NCBI RefSeq assembly: GCF_011516635.5 | Contig: NZ_CP096255.1 | Span: forward strand, 7,314,501 to 7,378,500 | From: Bradyrhizobium barranii subsp. apii | GTDB taxonomy: Bacteria > Pseudomonadota > Alphaproteobacteria > Rhizobiales > Xanthobacteraceae | DNA length: 64,000 bases | Direction of reading: 5' to 3' | In this document: positions 50,726 through 59,100 of the stretch, in pieces | Position numbering within the stretch: position 1 is the stretch's first letter | Layout: the number at the start of each line of letters is the position of its first letter | Notes under the pieces: model-generated | Seen by the model: only the letters and a program-made list of their open reading frames with translations | Databases searched by the model: none | Told to the model about the DNA's origin: nothing | Translations under genes and position numbers: made by a program

Positions 50726-51471
50726 TCTTTCCGGACAGACTCTTAGACTTGTGGACGTTCGCAGCACTTCATAAGAGCTCGCGTTCTCTGAACGAGAGAG
50801 ATCTGAGCAAGGGGATAGGGACGCTGAAAAGGCCTTCGATGGCTGCGCTCAGTCTCGCAGCGCTGAGCATGACGGCTCCTGCCATGGCCGCCGATATGGC
50901 CGTCAAGGCGGCACCGCCGGCACCGGTGGTGGCGATCTACAACTGGAGCGGATTCTACATTGGCGCCAACGGAGGCTGGGGGCAGAGCCATGGTTGCGTG
51001 GATTTCCTGACGCCCGCCGGGACAGTCGCAGGTGGTTGCGCTGATCGTTCGGGCGGCCTTGTTGGCGGGCAGATCGGGTACCGCTGGCAAACGAACCAGT
51101 CTGTGCTCGGCTTGGAGGCGCAGGGCGACTGGGCCGAGATCAAGAACACACGCGTCAGCTTGATCGATCCATTGATCTCAACCACAGGCAAGATTGATGG
51201 CATTGGGCTGTTCACGGCTCAATTCGGATGGGAATGGAAAGCGTCGCTGTTCTATGTGAAGGGTGGCGCTGCGGTGACGCGCAATCGCTTTGATGTCTTC
51301 AACAACCTCACCGGAGTCGGCCTGACTCCGCAGGTCACACGCGCTGGGGCGGTGCCCTCGGTGTCGGCTGGGAATACGGTTTCTCGCCGAATTGGTCGTT
51401 CGTAAGCGCGATTTTCTTCGCACGCCGGCGGTTTTGATGGATTGCCCTGGTATCGGGCGATACCGAGCCGT

Positions 51472-53043
51472 TCAGGCAGTGGCGGCTTTGTGGAAGTTGA
51501 AGGGCAGCAGGTCTGTAATATCGGCGTCGCCGGCGCGCTGAGGCAATTCGGTGAGGACGTGGCGCAACCACGCTAACGGCTCGACACGTGAGGCGCGGCA
51601 GGTCAGCATCAGGCTATAGACGACGGCACTGGCCTTGGCTCCGTCCACGGTATCGCTGAACAACCAACTCTTCCTGCCAGTTGCAAAAACCCTGATGTCG
51701 CGCTCCAGAAGATTGTTGTCAATCGGCATGCTGCCGTCCCCGGTGTAGCGCGTCAGATATTCCCATTGGTTTCGGGTGTAGGATACGGCGTCGCCGAGCT
51801 TGCTGTCAGGCAAGACCTTCGGGGCCATGTCATCGAGCCATACTTTGAGAGCATTGAGGATGGGGACACTATGTTGCTGGCGGAAGCGGCGAATGCAGTA
51901 GGCCTGTGTTTCACCCTTCTCCGGTATTCCGTCCCACGCCCGCCTTTCAACCCGGTAGAGCTGTTCAAAGAACCGCAGCGCTTGCTCGGGCGGACCGCCG
52001 CCCTTCTTCCTGGCTTTGAGGGCATCGACAAAGCGCCGTCGGGAGTGGGCCATGCATCCAATGTGGGTGGCCCCTTCCAGCGTGCGCCATGCGGTATAGC
52101 CGTCACTCATTACAATGCCACGGTAATCGCCGAGGAAGGCTTGCGGGTGGATTTGGCCGCGGCCCGGCTGATAATCCAGAAGAACGATCGGCTCGTGGCT
52201 GCCCTTGCCGCTGCGATAAGCCCACATGTACGATGTGCTGGTGGCCCGTTTGTCCTTCTCCTTGAGGACCTGAACCGTTGTCTCGTCGCCATGGATGAGA
52301 GGTTGTGATCTGAGCCGCAGCTTCAGGGCGTCGTAGATGCGATGCAGATGCTTCTCGCTCGAGCCAATCACCCAGTGGCCCAAAGCGCCGCGGCTGACAG
52401 GAACACCTGCACGTTCGAAGGCCTGCGCCAGGCGGTAGAGCGGCGTGCCATCGACATATTTGTGAACCAGCGCGAACGCCAGCGTCGAGGGCGTGGCAAC
52501 GCTGCCCGGCAATGGTTGCGGCGGCATCGGCGCGGTCACGACAGGGGCGTGGATCCCGGTGCGATCGCTATGGCGGCACGCATATTTGAAGCGCACATTC
52601 TGTAAAACCTTCGCCTTCACCTCGATATGAAGTTGCTCGGTGACAGCCTCGCCCATGCGATGCATCTGGCCACGGCAGCAAGGACACGCCTTCTGATCGT
52701 CGGACAGGTCATACTCGACGCGCTCACGAGGTAGGTTCCCCGGCAGCGGCTTGCGGCCGCGCTTCTTTCCCATTGTGTTTTCGACGGGTGGCAAGCCCGT
52801 GTCCGGAAGTTCGGCGATATTGTTCGTTTCACTGCCGGCGTCCTCCTCATCGGAGGCCTGCTCGGCTTCATTGAAGAGACGATCAACATGCTTTTCGCTG
52901 CGCGGCGCAAAACGATGCAGGCGTGCCAGCGCCAGTTCTTCCTCGAGCTTGGCGACGCGGTCGGCGAGTTGATGGTTCTCCGCCTGCAGCGCAGCAATGC
53001 GTGCCAACAGCACTTCAACACTCGGATCGCCGGTTCGATTCAT
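51472..53043 (-). CDS. tnpC: IS66 transposase TnpC
   Basis: A 523-residue IS66 transposase. The N-terminal leucine-zipper (LQAENHQLADRVAKLEEELA) is followed by a zinc-binding CPCCRGQM segment. The DDE core contains LIHGDETTVQVL and MSDGYTAWR, and the C-terminal NNLLERDIRVFATGRKSWLF carries the catalytic Glu. Confidence 0.94.
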   Translation of the reverse strand: MNRTGDPSVEVLLARIAALQAENHQLADRVAKLEEELALARLHRFAPRSEKHVDRLFNEAEQASDEEDAGSETNNIAELPDTGLPPVENTMGKKRGRKPLPGNLPRERVEYDLSDDQKACPCCRGQMHRMGEAVTEQLHIEVKAKVLQNVRFKYACRHSDRTGIHAPVVTAPMPPQPLPGSVATPSTLAFALVHKYVDGTPLYRLAQAFERAGVPVSRGALGHWVIGSSEKHLHRIYDALKLRLRSQPLIHGDETTVQVLKEKDKRATSTSYMWAYRSGKGSHEPIVLLDYQPGRGQIHPQAFLGDYRGIVMSDGYTAWRTLEGATHIGCMAHSRRRFVDALKARKKGGGPPEQALRFFEQLYRVERRAWDGIPEKGETQAYCIRRFRQQHSVPILNALKVWLDDMAPKVLPDSKLGDAVSYTRNQWEYLTRYTGDGSMPIDNNLLERDIRVFATGRKSWLFSDTVDGAKASAVVYSLMLTCRASRVEPLAWLRHVLTELPQRAGDADITDLLPFNFHKAATA

Positions 53044-53095
53044 CGAATTCTTGAATCTGAACCGTACCGACGCGTCAACCGCTCAACTCGAGAGC

Positions 53096-53449
53096 TCAGC
53101 CGGCAACCTGATATTGCCGCACCGGATGGCGGACCATCGCATCGATATCGATGCCGTCAAGGATCCAGTGCAATTGCTCCGTCGTCAGCGTGACGATCGC
53201 CTCCTGGCGGCGCGGCCATCGGAACCTGTCTTCGGTCAGCCGCTTCAGGACCAGTACAAAGCCGGACCGATCGAAGAACAGAAGCTTCATCCGGTCGCAA
53301 CGGCGATTGCAGAACGCAAAAACCGCCGGAGTGAATGGATCGAGCGCCATCGTCTCCTGGACCAGGACCGCAAGGCTGTTGATGCCAGCCCGGAAGTCGA
53401 TCGGCTCACGGTGCAGATAGACCTGCAGGTCATCGCCCAGTCTAAACAT
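53096..53449 (-). CDS. tnpB: IS66 accessory protein TnpB
   Basis: A 117-residue IS66 Orf2 protein with VYLHREPIDFRAGINSLAVL and the RCDRMKLLFFDRSGFVLVLK core. It is required for transposition in IS66 elements, though its biochemical role is unclear. It overlaps tnpA by eight bases. Confidence 0.93.
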   Translation of the reverse strand: MFRLGDDLQVYLHREPIDFRAGINSLAVLVQETMALDPFTPAVFAFCNRRCDRMKLLFFDRSGFVLVLKRLTEDRFRWPRRQEAIVTLTTEQLHWILDGIDIDAMVRHPVRQYQVAG

Positions 53450-53900
53450 CGCCCAGCGCTCCGATGATCGCCGTCAATGCATCCACATCGCCGCATTCCA
53501 GCGCGAGCTTCACGCCATTCGGCAGCGACACGCTCACTTTGGCCGGAGAACAAAAAGCTGGAGTCCCTTTGGGTTCCGAACCACGCACTTCATCGTAAGC
53601 CGGCAAATCAACCGTCGCCACGCTGTCTTTTCGCGACAGGTCCCGCTCGGACTTCCCCTCAAGCTGAACCGGGATGAACGCCGGGCGTGAGGACGGCGGC
53701 AGCGACCTGGTCGCGCTGTGCTTCTTGATCCACTTCCGAAGGAGGTTCGCGTTGACCCCATGTTCGAGTGCAAGCCTCGATACCGAAACCCCAGGCTCAA
53801 GGCAGGCCGCGACAAGACGCTCTTTCGATGCCGCCTCGTAGCGCCGGCGACCGTTCCGGCCGACAAGCCTGACCCGCAGTTTCTGATCATCGTCGCTCAT
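53442..53900 (-). CDS. tnpA: IS66 accessory protein TnpA
   Basis: A 152-residue protein from the ATG at 53900. It has a helix-turn-helix (LVAACLEPGVSVSRLALEHG, VNANLLRKWIKKH) typical of IS66 Orf1 and probably binds the IS ends. A longer frame starts at 53957 but is less likely. Confidence 0.88.
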   Translation of the reverse strand: MSDDDQKLRVRLVGRNGRRRYEAASKERLVAACLEPGVSVSRLALEHGVNANLLRKWIKKHSATRSLPPSSRPAFIPVQLEGKSERDLSRKDSVATVDLPAYDEVRGSEPKGTPAFCSPAKVSVSLPNGVKLALECGDVDALTAIIGALGDV

Positions 53901-54256
53901 CACAAGGTGTCCACCTATTTTGGTGGACACCTCATGCATCAGGACTCTCAAAAGCAAAAGGTGCGGAGAAATTCGCGCTTACGGTCGTTCGGCATCGAAT
54001 ACGACCATCTCTGGATGGGGCGTGACACCACGTCCTTCGCGGGCGTGGTCACGCCAGGGGGCATCACCCTTCTCGGCAACGGGGTCAGTCAGGATGTGGA
54101 CATGGTCACACTTCGGTTGAACTATCGTTTCGGCGGTTATTCGGCACCGGTCACCGCTCGCTATTGAACCGTACTTCCGCGCAGATTAGAGGTCCCGGCA
54201 TGGCACCGGGGCCGCTCAATTAGGAACGGCAAAGGGTCTTCGCTTCGACCCGGCTG

Positions 54257-54949
54257 TCAATTCTGACGATCGAAGCCGGCGAGTTGCTGCCGGTCCAACA
54301 GTACGATCTGGCGGTGGGTGGCACCGATGAAGCCGAGGATGCCAAGCTTGCGCAGATGCGATAACGCCCGCGAAACGGTTTCCAGCTTGAGTCCAAGGTA
54401 GTCCGCGATATCACGCCGTGACATTGGCAGTGCCAAAATGCCGGCGTCGGTGAGCCGCTCGTCCATCTCAAGGATGAAGGCCGCGACGCGCTCGATCGAA
54501 GTTTTGCGTCCAAGGAGCAGCATATGGTCTTCCGCATGCTTCAGATTGCTGGTGGTCATGCGGAGCAGATGCTTGGCCAGCGCGCCATCACTGCCGGAAA
54601 TTACATCGAGATTCTGTCGCCGAATGAGGCGAACCGTCGTGTCCACGACGGCTTCTGCCGTAGAACGGTGCAGGCTTCCATTCTCCAGTCCGAAGATATC
54701 GCCGGAAACGTAAAAGGCGCCGATTTGCCGGCGGCCATCACGAAGCAGCTTGTAGCTTCGTACCGCGCCTGACTTGACCTGATAGACATAATCGGCGGGT
54801 TCCTTTTCGCCGTAGATCTTGTTGCACTTCCGATAGGTAAGTTGGCTCAGGCTGACGATCGGATTGGTTTCGGTCGGTATCCCCAGTTCGCAAAGGGAGT
54901 GCGGATGAGGCACCGACACTGATGTGATATGCATCAGCATTGGACCCAT
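54257..54949 (-). CDS. Crp/Fnr-family regulator of FixK type
   Basis: A 230-residue protein. The cyclic-nucleotide-like sensor domain spans about residues 35-150 (YQVKSGAVRSYKLLRDGRRQ, FYVSGDIFGLE). The winged helix-turn-helix begins at residue 176 (MSRRDIADYLGLKLETVSRA), with Glu190, Ser193 and Arg194 forming the E--SR pattern that reads TTGAT-N4-ATCAA. It lacks the N-terminal cysteine cluster that binds the FNR iron-sulfur centre, which places it with FixK-like proteins. It probably controls the boxes found in this region. Confidence 0.85.
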   Translation of the reverse strand: MGPMLMHITSVSVPHPHSLCELGIPTETNPIVSLSQLTYRKCNKIYGEKEPADYVYQVKSGAVRSYKLLRDGRRQIGAFYVSGDIFGLENGSLHRSTAEAVVDTTVRLIRRQNLDVISGSDGALAKHLLRMTTSNLKHAEDHMLLLGRKTSIERVAAFILEMDERLTDAGILALPMSRRDIADYLGLKLETVSRALSHLRKLGILGFIGATHRQIVLLDRQQLAGFDRQN

Positions 54950-55221
54950 TCCTTAATCTTGTGATGATGGGCCTGGTATCCGTGCAATTCCGGTGCCGGG
55001 TTAGGGGCGTGCATGGTGACAATATTTTCAGGGATAGTGCATTCTCGGTATTGTCCTAAAGTTCATTGCACCAAAGAACAACAATGCCCGAGTTTGGATC
55101 TGTTTGGTTGCGGCGCTGCGGCGCAGAAATCTGCCATCGGTCTGCAGCTTAAGACCGGCGCTACGGTGATTGTTGGTGGACGTGTTCAATTTGCTCCCCG
55201 ACGCTTCCCCAATCCGAGAGC
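54950..55221. other. Region upstream of the Crp/Fnr gene
   Basis: About 270 bp with an AT-rich centre (GACAATATTTTCAGGG near 55020) that may hold the regulator's promoter. No perfect FixK-type box is present and no gene is supported. Confidence 0.35.
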
Positions 55222-55368
55222 CTGAACACGCCGGTCGCGGCCGCCTGCGGAGTGGGCAGAACGCGGATCAACGGCGTCTGCGTTGCAAGGACGACGATCC
55301 GCCAAACCCGGCGTGCAGTGCGCAGGTGTCTCCGTTGGCAGGGAAATGTCTGTGCGATGTACGAATAG
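55222..55368 (+). pseudogene. Decayed TRRAVRR-family secreted protein gene
   Basis: The frame reads TPVAAACGVGRTRINGVCVA and RTTIRQTRRAVRRC, matching the 43951-44175 product over its Cys-rich core. The signal peptide and start are not recognisable upstream, and the C-terminus differs. Confidence 0.6.
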
Positions 55369-55409
55369 GAGCCGCGAGACTCGGCGTTTGGATCTTATCC
55401 GGACGCCGA

Positions 55410-55898
55410 TCACCAGGTTCTGAAGCCGAACCAGCCGAACTGTCCTTGTCGTGCCGCCAGAAGCATCTGCGGCTGGACGTTTCGCCTCGGTCGAGCCGCA
55501 ACATGCAACATCTTGCGTTGTCGCTTGCGATCGACGGTTTCAGGCGGGCGTGTATCCTGTTTCGGCAGCATCGCGAAAGAATTCGCCACCGCCGGGCTCA
55601 GTGGGACGGTAACGGGCGGTTCGGCCACATCCGATGAAGTTGCGACCTCGGTCGCCTCGGCCACGGGCGCAGCGGCGACGATCACCGGCGACTGGGTATC
55701 GAAGACAATACGCTCGGGCCATTTGCGATCTGAGTGGATAAGTATGGCCGGCCGGTCCGCAGCCGCCTGATCGACGGTCGGGGCCCTCGGCAGCCAATAA
55801 TCTGCAACAAAGAGCAGTGCGAGCAACACTGCTCCGACCTTCCAGAAATATGCCGCCAGTGGCATGCCGGTCGCTCCGGTGCGCCCCCGAAACATTGA
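55410..55898 (-). CDS. Membrane-anchored protein under a FixK-type box
   Basis: A 162-residue product with one N-terminal membrane span (YFWKVGAVLLALLFVADYWL) followed by a Pro/Val/Ala-rich periplasmic region and a basic C-terminus. The FixK-type box at 55948 is centred 57 bp upstream, which would give a 15-base leader. No domain was recognised. A start nine codons later is possible. Confidence 0.6.
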   Translation of the reverse strand, partial: SMFRGRTGATGMPLAAYFWKVGAVLLALLFVADYWLPRAPTVDQAAADRPAILIHSDRKWPERIVFDTQSPVIVAAAPVAEATEVATSSDVAEPPVTVPLSPAVANSFAMLPKQDTRPPETVDRKRQRKMLHVAARPRRNVQPQMLLAARQGQFGWFGFRTW

Positions 55899-55947
55899 CC
55901 TGGGCTCTACGTCGTCTGTTACCTGCAGCAAGATGGCCACGAGCTGC

Positions 55948-55961
55948 TTGATATAGATCAA
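55948..55961. promoter_or_regulatory. Perfect FixK/FNR-type box
   Basis: TTGATATAGATCAA fits the consensus and faces the membrane-anchored protein gene on the minus strand. Confidence 0.75.
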
Positions 55962-56206
55962 GCGCGTTCGATCGCTCGCGAACGCGCTCTAACTGCAGCC
56001 GGTAATGCGCGCAACTGCCTTCATGTACTTGAGATGAAGTGCGGCGTCACCTCCGTCTGACGGAGAGTTGCGAGCGGTCAGGCGATCCGAATTCAAACAG
56101 GTCTCAAGATCGAACCTGATATGCGAGCACCATCCCAGGGCGCTCTTCTCTGCCTCTTCCTTGGAGGGGCCAAACCCCACAAAGGTCTGAACGTGCCCGG
56201 CCTCGC

Positions 56207-57635
56207 GGGGATGTCCCGATCGCTGTTGAACTACGTCGGGTCGACGTTGCCGGAATGAATATTACGCAGCCCTCGTGACGTGGGCAACGGACTTGATTGT
56301 CATGCGATCGTGGTGAGCTTGAAGGGCCGCACGCAGAACCGACAATTGCTTATGCGCCTTCAATCGTCGGAAGCCCTTGTTGGCCTCGATCATACCGGCC
56401 GCGACCCATCGCAAGGCCATACCGGCATCCCGCCAGCGTTTAACGTTGCGCGTGACGCGGCGAATGGTGCCCATCATGTTCTCGGCGATATTGGTACAGG
56501 CGAGCGATCGGCGAAGCTCCTTCGGCAACTTCAACCGGACGACAGTCAGGATTTCGTCGAGGCCTTCGAGGATACTGGCCGCAACGCCGGGCCATTGCTG
56601 GTCGAGTCGACGCGCGAGATTGCGGATCAATTTTTCAGCCTTGTCGGCGTCATCGAGCTCCCAGGCCTGGCGCAGCACCCGGCGGGTGGCCGCATGATGC
56701 TCTTTCGGCAGGCGTTCCATGATGTTGCGCGCCTTGTGGATCTGGCAGCGCTGGATCGCAGCGGCCGAACCGAAGGTGCGGCGGATCGCCTTCGACAACG
56801 CCTTCGCGCCGTCGGCGATGAACAGTCTTGGCACCGTCGGGTCGAGCCCGCGCGAGACCAGGTTGTCCAGCAGGGCCTGAACCGTTGCTGCATTCTCGGT
56901 CGCCCCTTCCACCAGCGCCAGCGGATGCTTGTTGCCTTCGCCGTCAACCCCGATCGCGGCCACCAGCACGAGATCGTCGTCGAGATGCAGCCCGTCGATT
57001 TGGACCACCAGAAGGTCGAGCGCGGACAGATCGGCAGCCATGAAGTCGGCCAGCCGCGCCGCCGACAGAGCCACGAACCTCCGCGAGGCCGCCGACTTCG
57101 AAATCCCCGATCCGGGCGGTGCCGGCACGTCACCCTCGGGCAGCCGGACGGCGCGGCCGAACCGGCGCGTCGACACATTGATCAGCATCAGGTTCATCGC
57201 CCAGCGACCGAGCCAGTCCTCCTGCGCCGCCGTTTCCCAGCTCGGGATCGTGACCTCGCGGCCGTCCATGCCCCGGACCCGCGGGCGATCGACCTCGATC
57301 TTGCCGCCGTGGAAACCGATCCGCCCCCGCGTTCGGCCCCAACGGTGCGCCCGCCGCGCCGCATCACGACCGTGGCGCGGCCCGCAGGCCGCTGTCACAT
57401 CCGCCTCCATCATCGTGCCGAGCGCCTCGATTCCTGCCGCAAGGCAGAACCGATCGAAGCTCGCTCGCACTTCCGCAAATGATTTCTCCACAGCCCCGGT
57501 CGCCGGCCAACCAGCCGGTGTGATATCTCTCGTCATGGCGTTGCTCTCCTTTGTGGAATCAGCACCCCGAGCCTACCGGCTCAAGGTGGGCAACGCCGAC
57601 CTCTTCAGAAATTCAACAGAACCCGGGACATCCCC
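56207..57635 (-). mobile_element. IS256-family element, copy 3 (1,429 bp), with 8-bp target duplication
   Basis: GGCCTCGC occurs at 56199-56206 and 57636-57643. Ends and length equal copies 1 and 2. The clean duplication marks this as a simple insertion. Confidence 0.94.
56262..57536 (-). CDS. IS256 (Mutator-type) transposase, copy 3
   Basis: A 424-residue protein identical to copy 1, with the full DDE set. Confidence 0.95.
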   Translation of the reverse strand: MTRDITPAGWPATGAVEKSFAEVRASFDRFCLAAGIEALGTMMEADVTAACGPRHGRDAARRAHRWGRTRGRIGFHGGKIEVDRPRVRGMDGREVTIPSWETAAQEDWLGRWAMNLMLINVSTRRFGRAVRLPEGDVPAPPGSGISKSAASRRFVALSAARLADFMAADLSALDLLVVQIDGLHLDDDLVLVAAIGVDGEGNKHPLALVEGATENAATVQALLDNLVSRGLDPTVPRLFIADGAKALSKAIRRTFGSAAAIQRCQIHKARNIMERLPKEHHAATRRVLRQAWELDDADKAEKLIRNLARRLDQQWPGVAASILEGLDEILTVVRLKLPKELRRSLACTNIAENMMGTIRRVTRNVKRWRDAGMALRWVAAGMIEANKGFRRLKAHKQLSVLRAALQAHHDRMTIKSVAHVTRAA

Positions 57636-57710
57636 GGCCTCGCCGTCCGCCGTCGATACGAGATTGATTTCCGAGATGTAAAAGGACGAACACTGGGCGG
57701 CGCTGGTTCC

Positions 57711-57724
57711 CTGATTTAGATCAA
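57711..57724. promoter_or_regulatory. FixK/FNR-type box (one mismatch)
   Basis: CTGATTTAGATCAA differs from the consensus at the first base. A class II start would fall near 57759, 24 bases before the LTXXQ gene. Confidence 0.65.
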
Positions 57725-57782
57725 CGTAACCGCGCAGTGCGTCACCATTGTCGTGTGGGGCAACTCGCCTAGGAGATGGCCG

Positions 57783-58304
57783 ATGTTGAAAATAGTAGTT
57801 GCCGGAACAACCGCACTCTTCCTTGCTGCATCCCCGATTGCCAACGCGCAAACCTCGCAAACCTCTTCTGCGACTCCGGAACGGTTAAATGCAGCCGACC
57901 GGAATACGCTGACGGACATGAGGATTGATCTGGTAAAGGCCGCGTTGCAGCTGACACCTGACCAGGAGAAATACTGGCCCGCTGTAGAGAGCGCCATTCG
58001 TGCCAGGGCGGAGGACCGGAAAGCCCGCCTTGCAAAAATCGGAGAAACAGTGGGTAGACGGGCCGACGAAAACCGTGTCGAAGCCCTGCGCAATCGTGAC
58101 CCTATCACCTTCTTGCAGCGGCGCTCGGAAGCATTGGCTCAACGATCAGCCGATTTGGATAAACTCGCCGAGGCGTGGCAGCCACTCTACAAAACGCTTA
58201 ATCCCGAACAGAGGCAGCGCATGGCGGCCATCGCGATTCTGGTACTCCACGATATGAGTGATGCCGTAGACCGGCGCCGTGCGCTGTCCGAGGACGAGGA
58301 CTGA
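57783..58304 (+). CDS. LTXXQ-motif periplasmic protein (Spy/CpxP-like)
   Basis: A 173-residue secreted protein with a signal peptide (MLKIVVAGTTALFLAASPIA, cut after NAQ). It carries two LTXXQ-type motifs, LQLTPDQEKYWP and KTLNPEQRQRM, in a helical mature part. Family members such as Spy and CpxP are envelope-stress chaperones or regulators. The ribosome site is AGGAGATGG. A FixK-type box upstream suggests low-oxygen control. Confidence 0.82.
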   Translation: MLKIVVAGTTALFLAASPIANAQTSQTSSATPERLNAADRNTLTDMRIDLVKAALQLTPDQEKYWPAVESAIRARAEDRKARLAKIGETVGRRADENRVEALRNRDPITFLQRRSEALAQRSADLDKLAEAWQPLYKTLNPEQRQRMAAIAILVLHDMSDAVDRRRALSEDED

Positions 58305-58453
58305 GCCAAAGCAGTTCAATTCGAACCTAATGCATAATGGTCGGAGCATACGCAGCTAACTGACTGTATGCCTAGACGATGTTTGCTAAGGGTCTTGGCT
58401 GTAGAAGCACACTTTTGTAGATGAGCCGATAGCAAGCCAAGACCGGCTCGGCC

Positions 58454-58782
58454 TCAGGCCGCGATCACATAGATCAGCGGCTTGATCCCGACGATGTTGA
58501 TGACCCGTGTCAGGCCAGAACCGAGAGTGCCATCTCGGCGGCTACTTTTGGGAGCGTTCTAGTGAGGAAGTGGATCCCTCCCATGCGTGCATTCATCGTG
58601 CCGAACGGATGCTCGACTGTCTCGCGACGTTGGCGCATAGCGAGCGGGTTCAGGCATTCAGGCAATAGTGTCCATTGCCCACGATCCGCCTGCTCAACGA
58701 AGCGCCTCTCTGCTTCCCCCCGCAGAATCACGAGAGAATCATGGCAAAGCAGCAGCGTTTCCACACAGCCCACGAGCCGCAA
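58454..58782 (-). pseudogene. 3' remnant of an IS1182-type transposase gene
   Basis: The frame shows AMRQRRETVEHPFGTMNARM and THFL-like GGIHFLTRTLPKVAAEMALS, holding the catalytic Glu region of IS1182 transposases. After a small deletion the next frame continues TRVINIVGIKPLIYVIAA to a stop. The 5' part is gone. Confidence 0.7.
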
Positions 58783-59100
58783 TACTTGCGGTGAGCAAAA
58801 TCAAGTCGGCTCTGCCGCCAACAGCAGACCTCAGCAAGACCTCCCACACTTGTCGCGATGACCCAGGAAAAGACCTCGCTCCGGCAAAGAAAACCGAATA
58901 TCTCCAGCGCAAGCAACTCTTGGTCGAGCCGAGACTGCGTCATCGCCGTAATACAAATATCCCCCGCTGTTACCATTCTGTCACGGATTTCGACGCTGCT
59001 TGTGCCCTAGTATTGAATGCCGTCTAACTTGGGGCCCCGCGGTTCGCGGAGCGCTTTGCAGTAGCCGCCACTGGTTGCAAATGCCGCCCAGAGAATTGCA
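58783..59100. other. Region without a supported gene
   Basis: About 318 bp between the transposase remnant and the next gene. Open frames lack motifs. The last 150 bp probably include the promoter of the MetA-type outer-membrane protein gene. Confidence 0.35.

Larger units (their letters stand above)
49807..50742 (+). mobile_element. IS5-family (IS427-type) element, copy 3 (936 bp)
   Basis: Same ends, length and orientation as copy 2, with TTA at 49804-49806 and 50743-50745. Confidence 0.92.
51402..53982 (-). mobile_element. IS66-family element, 2,581 bp, with 8-bp target duplication
   Basis: The ends are GTAAGCGCGATTTTCTTCGC and, inverted, GTAAGCGCGAATTTCTCCGC. GGTCGTTC is duplicated at 51394-51401 and 53983-53990. 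The three genes tnpA, tnpB and tnpC are present and look intact. Confidence 0.94.
50839..54167 (+). pseudogene. Omp25/Omp31-like porin gene split by IS66
   Basis: The 5' part encodes a signal peptide (MAALSLAALSMTAPAMA) and the barrel start YNWSGFYIGANGGWGQSHGC. It follows the intact paralogue at 61161 to FNNLTGVGLTPQVTR. There a frameshift occurs, the other frame reading RWGGALGVGWEYGFSPNWSF up to the insertion at 51401. After the IS the gene resumes at 53991 with EYDHLWMGRD and ends DVDMVTLRLNYRFGGYSAPV and TARY. CTG replaces an ATG at the position expected from the paralogue, so the first start may also be lost. Confidence 0.85.
55989..57720 (-). pseudogene. Small gene interrupted by IS256 copy 3
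   Basis: Removing the IS and one copy of its 8-bp duplication joins CSSFYISEINLVSTADGEAG to HVQTFVGFGPSKEEAEKSAL and GWCSHIRFDLETCLNS without a break. The product would be about 95 residues or more; its start is unclear. The FixK-type box at 57711 lies in or just before its 5' end. No family was recognised. Confidence 0.6.

Noticed and set aside
54257..54949. Calling the Crp/Fnr gene FnrN
   Set aside because: The N-terminal cysteine cluster needed for an oxygen-sensing iron-sulfur centre is absent.
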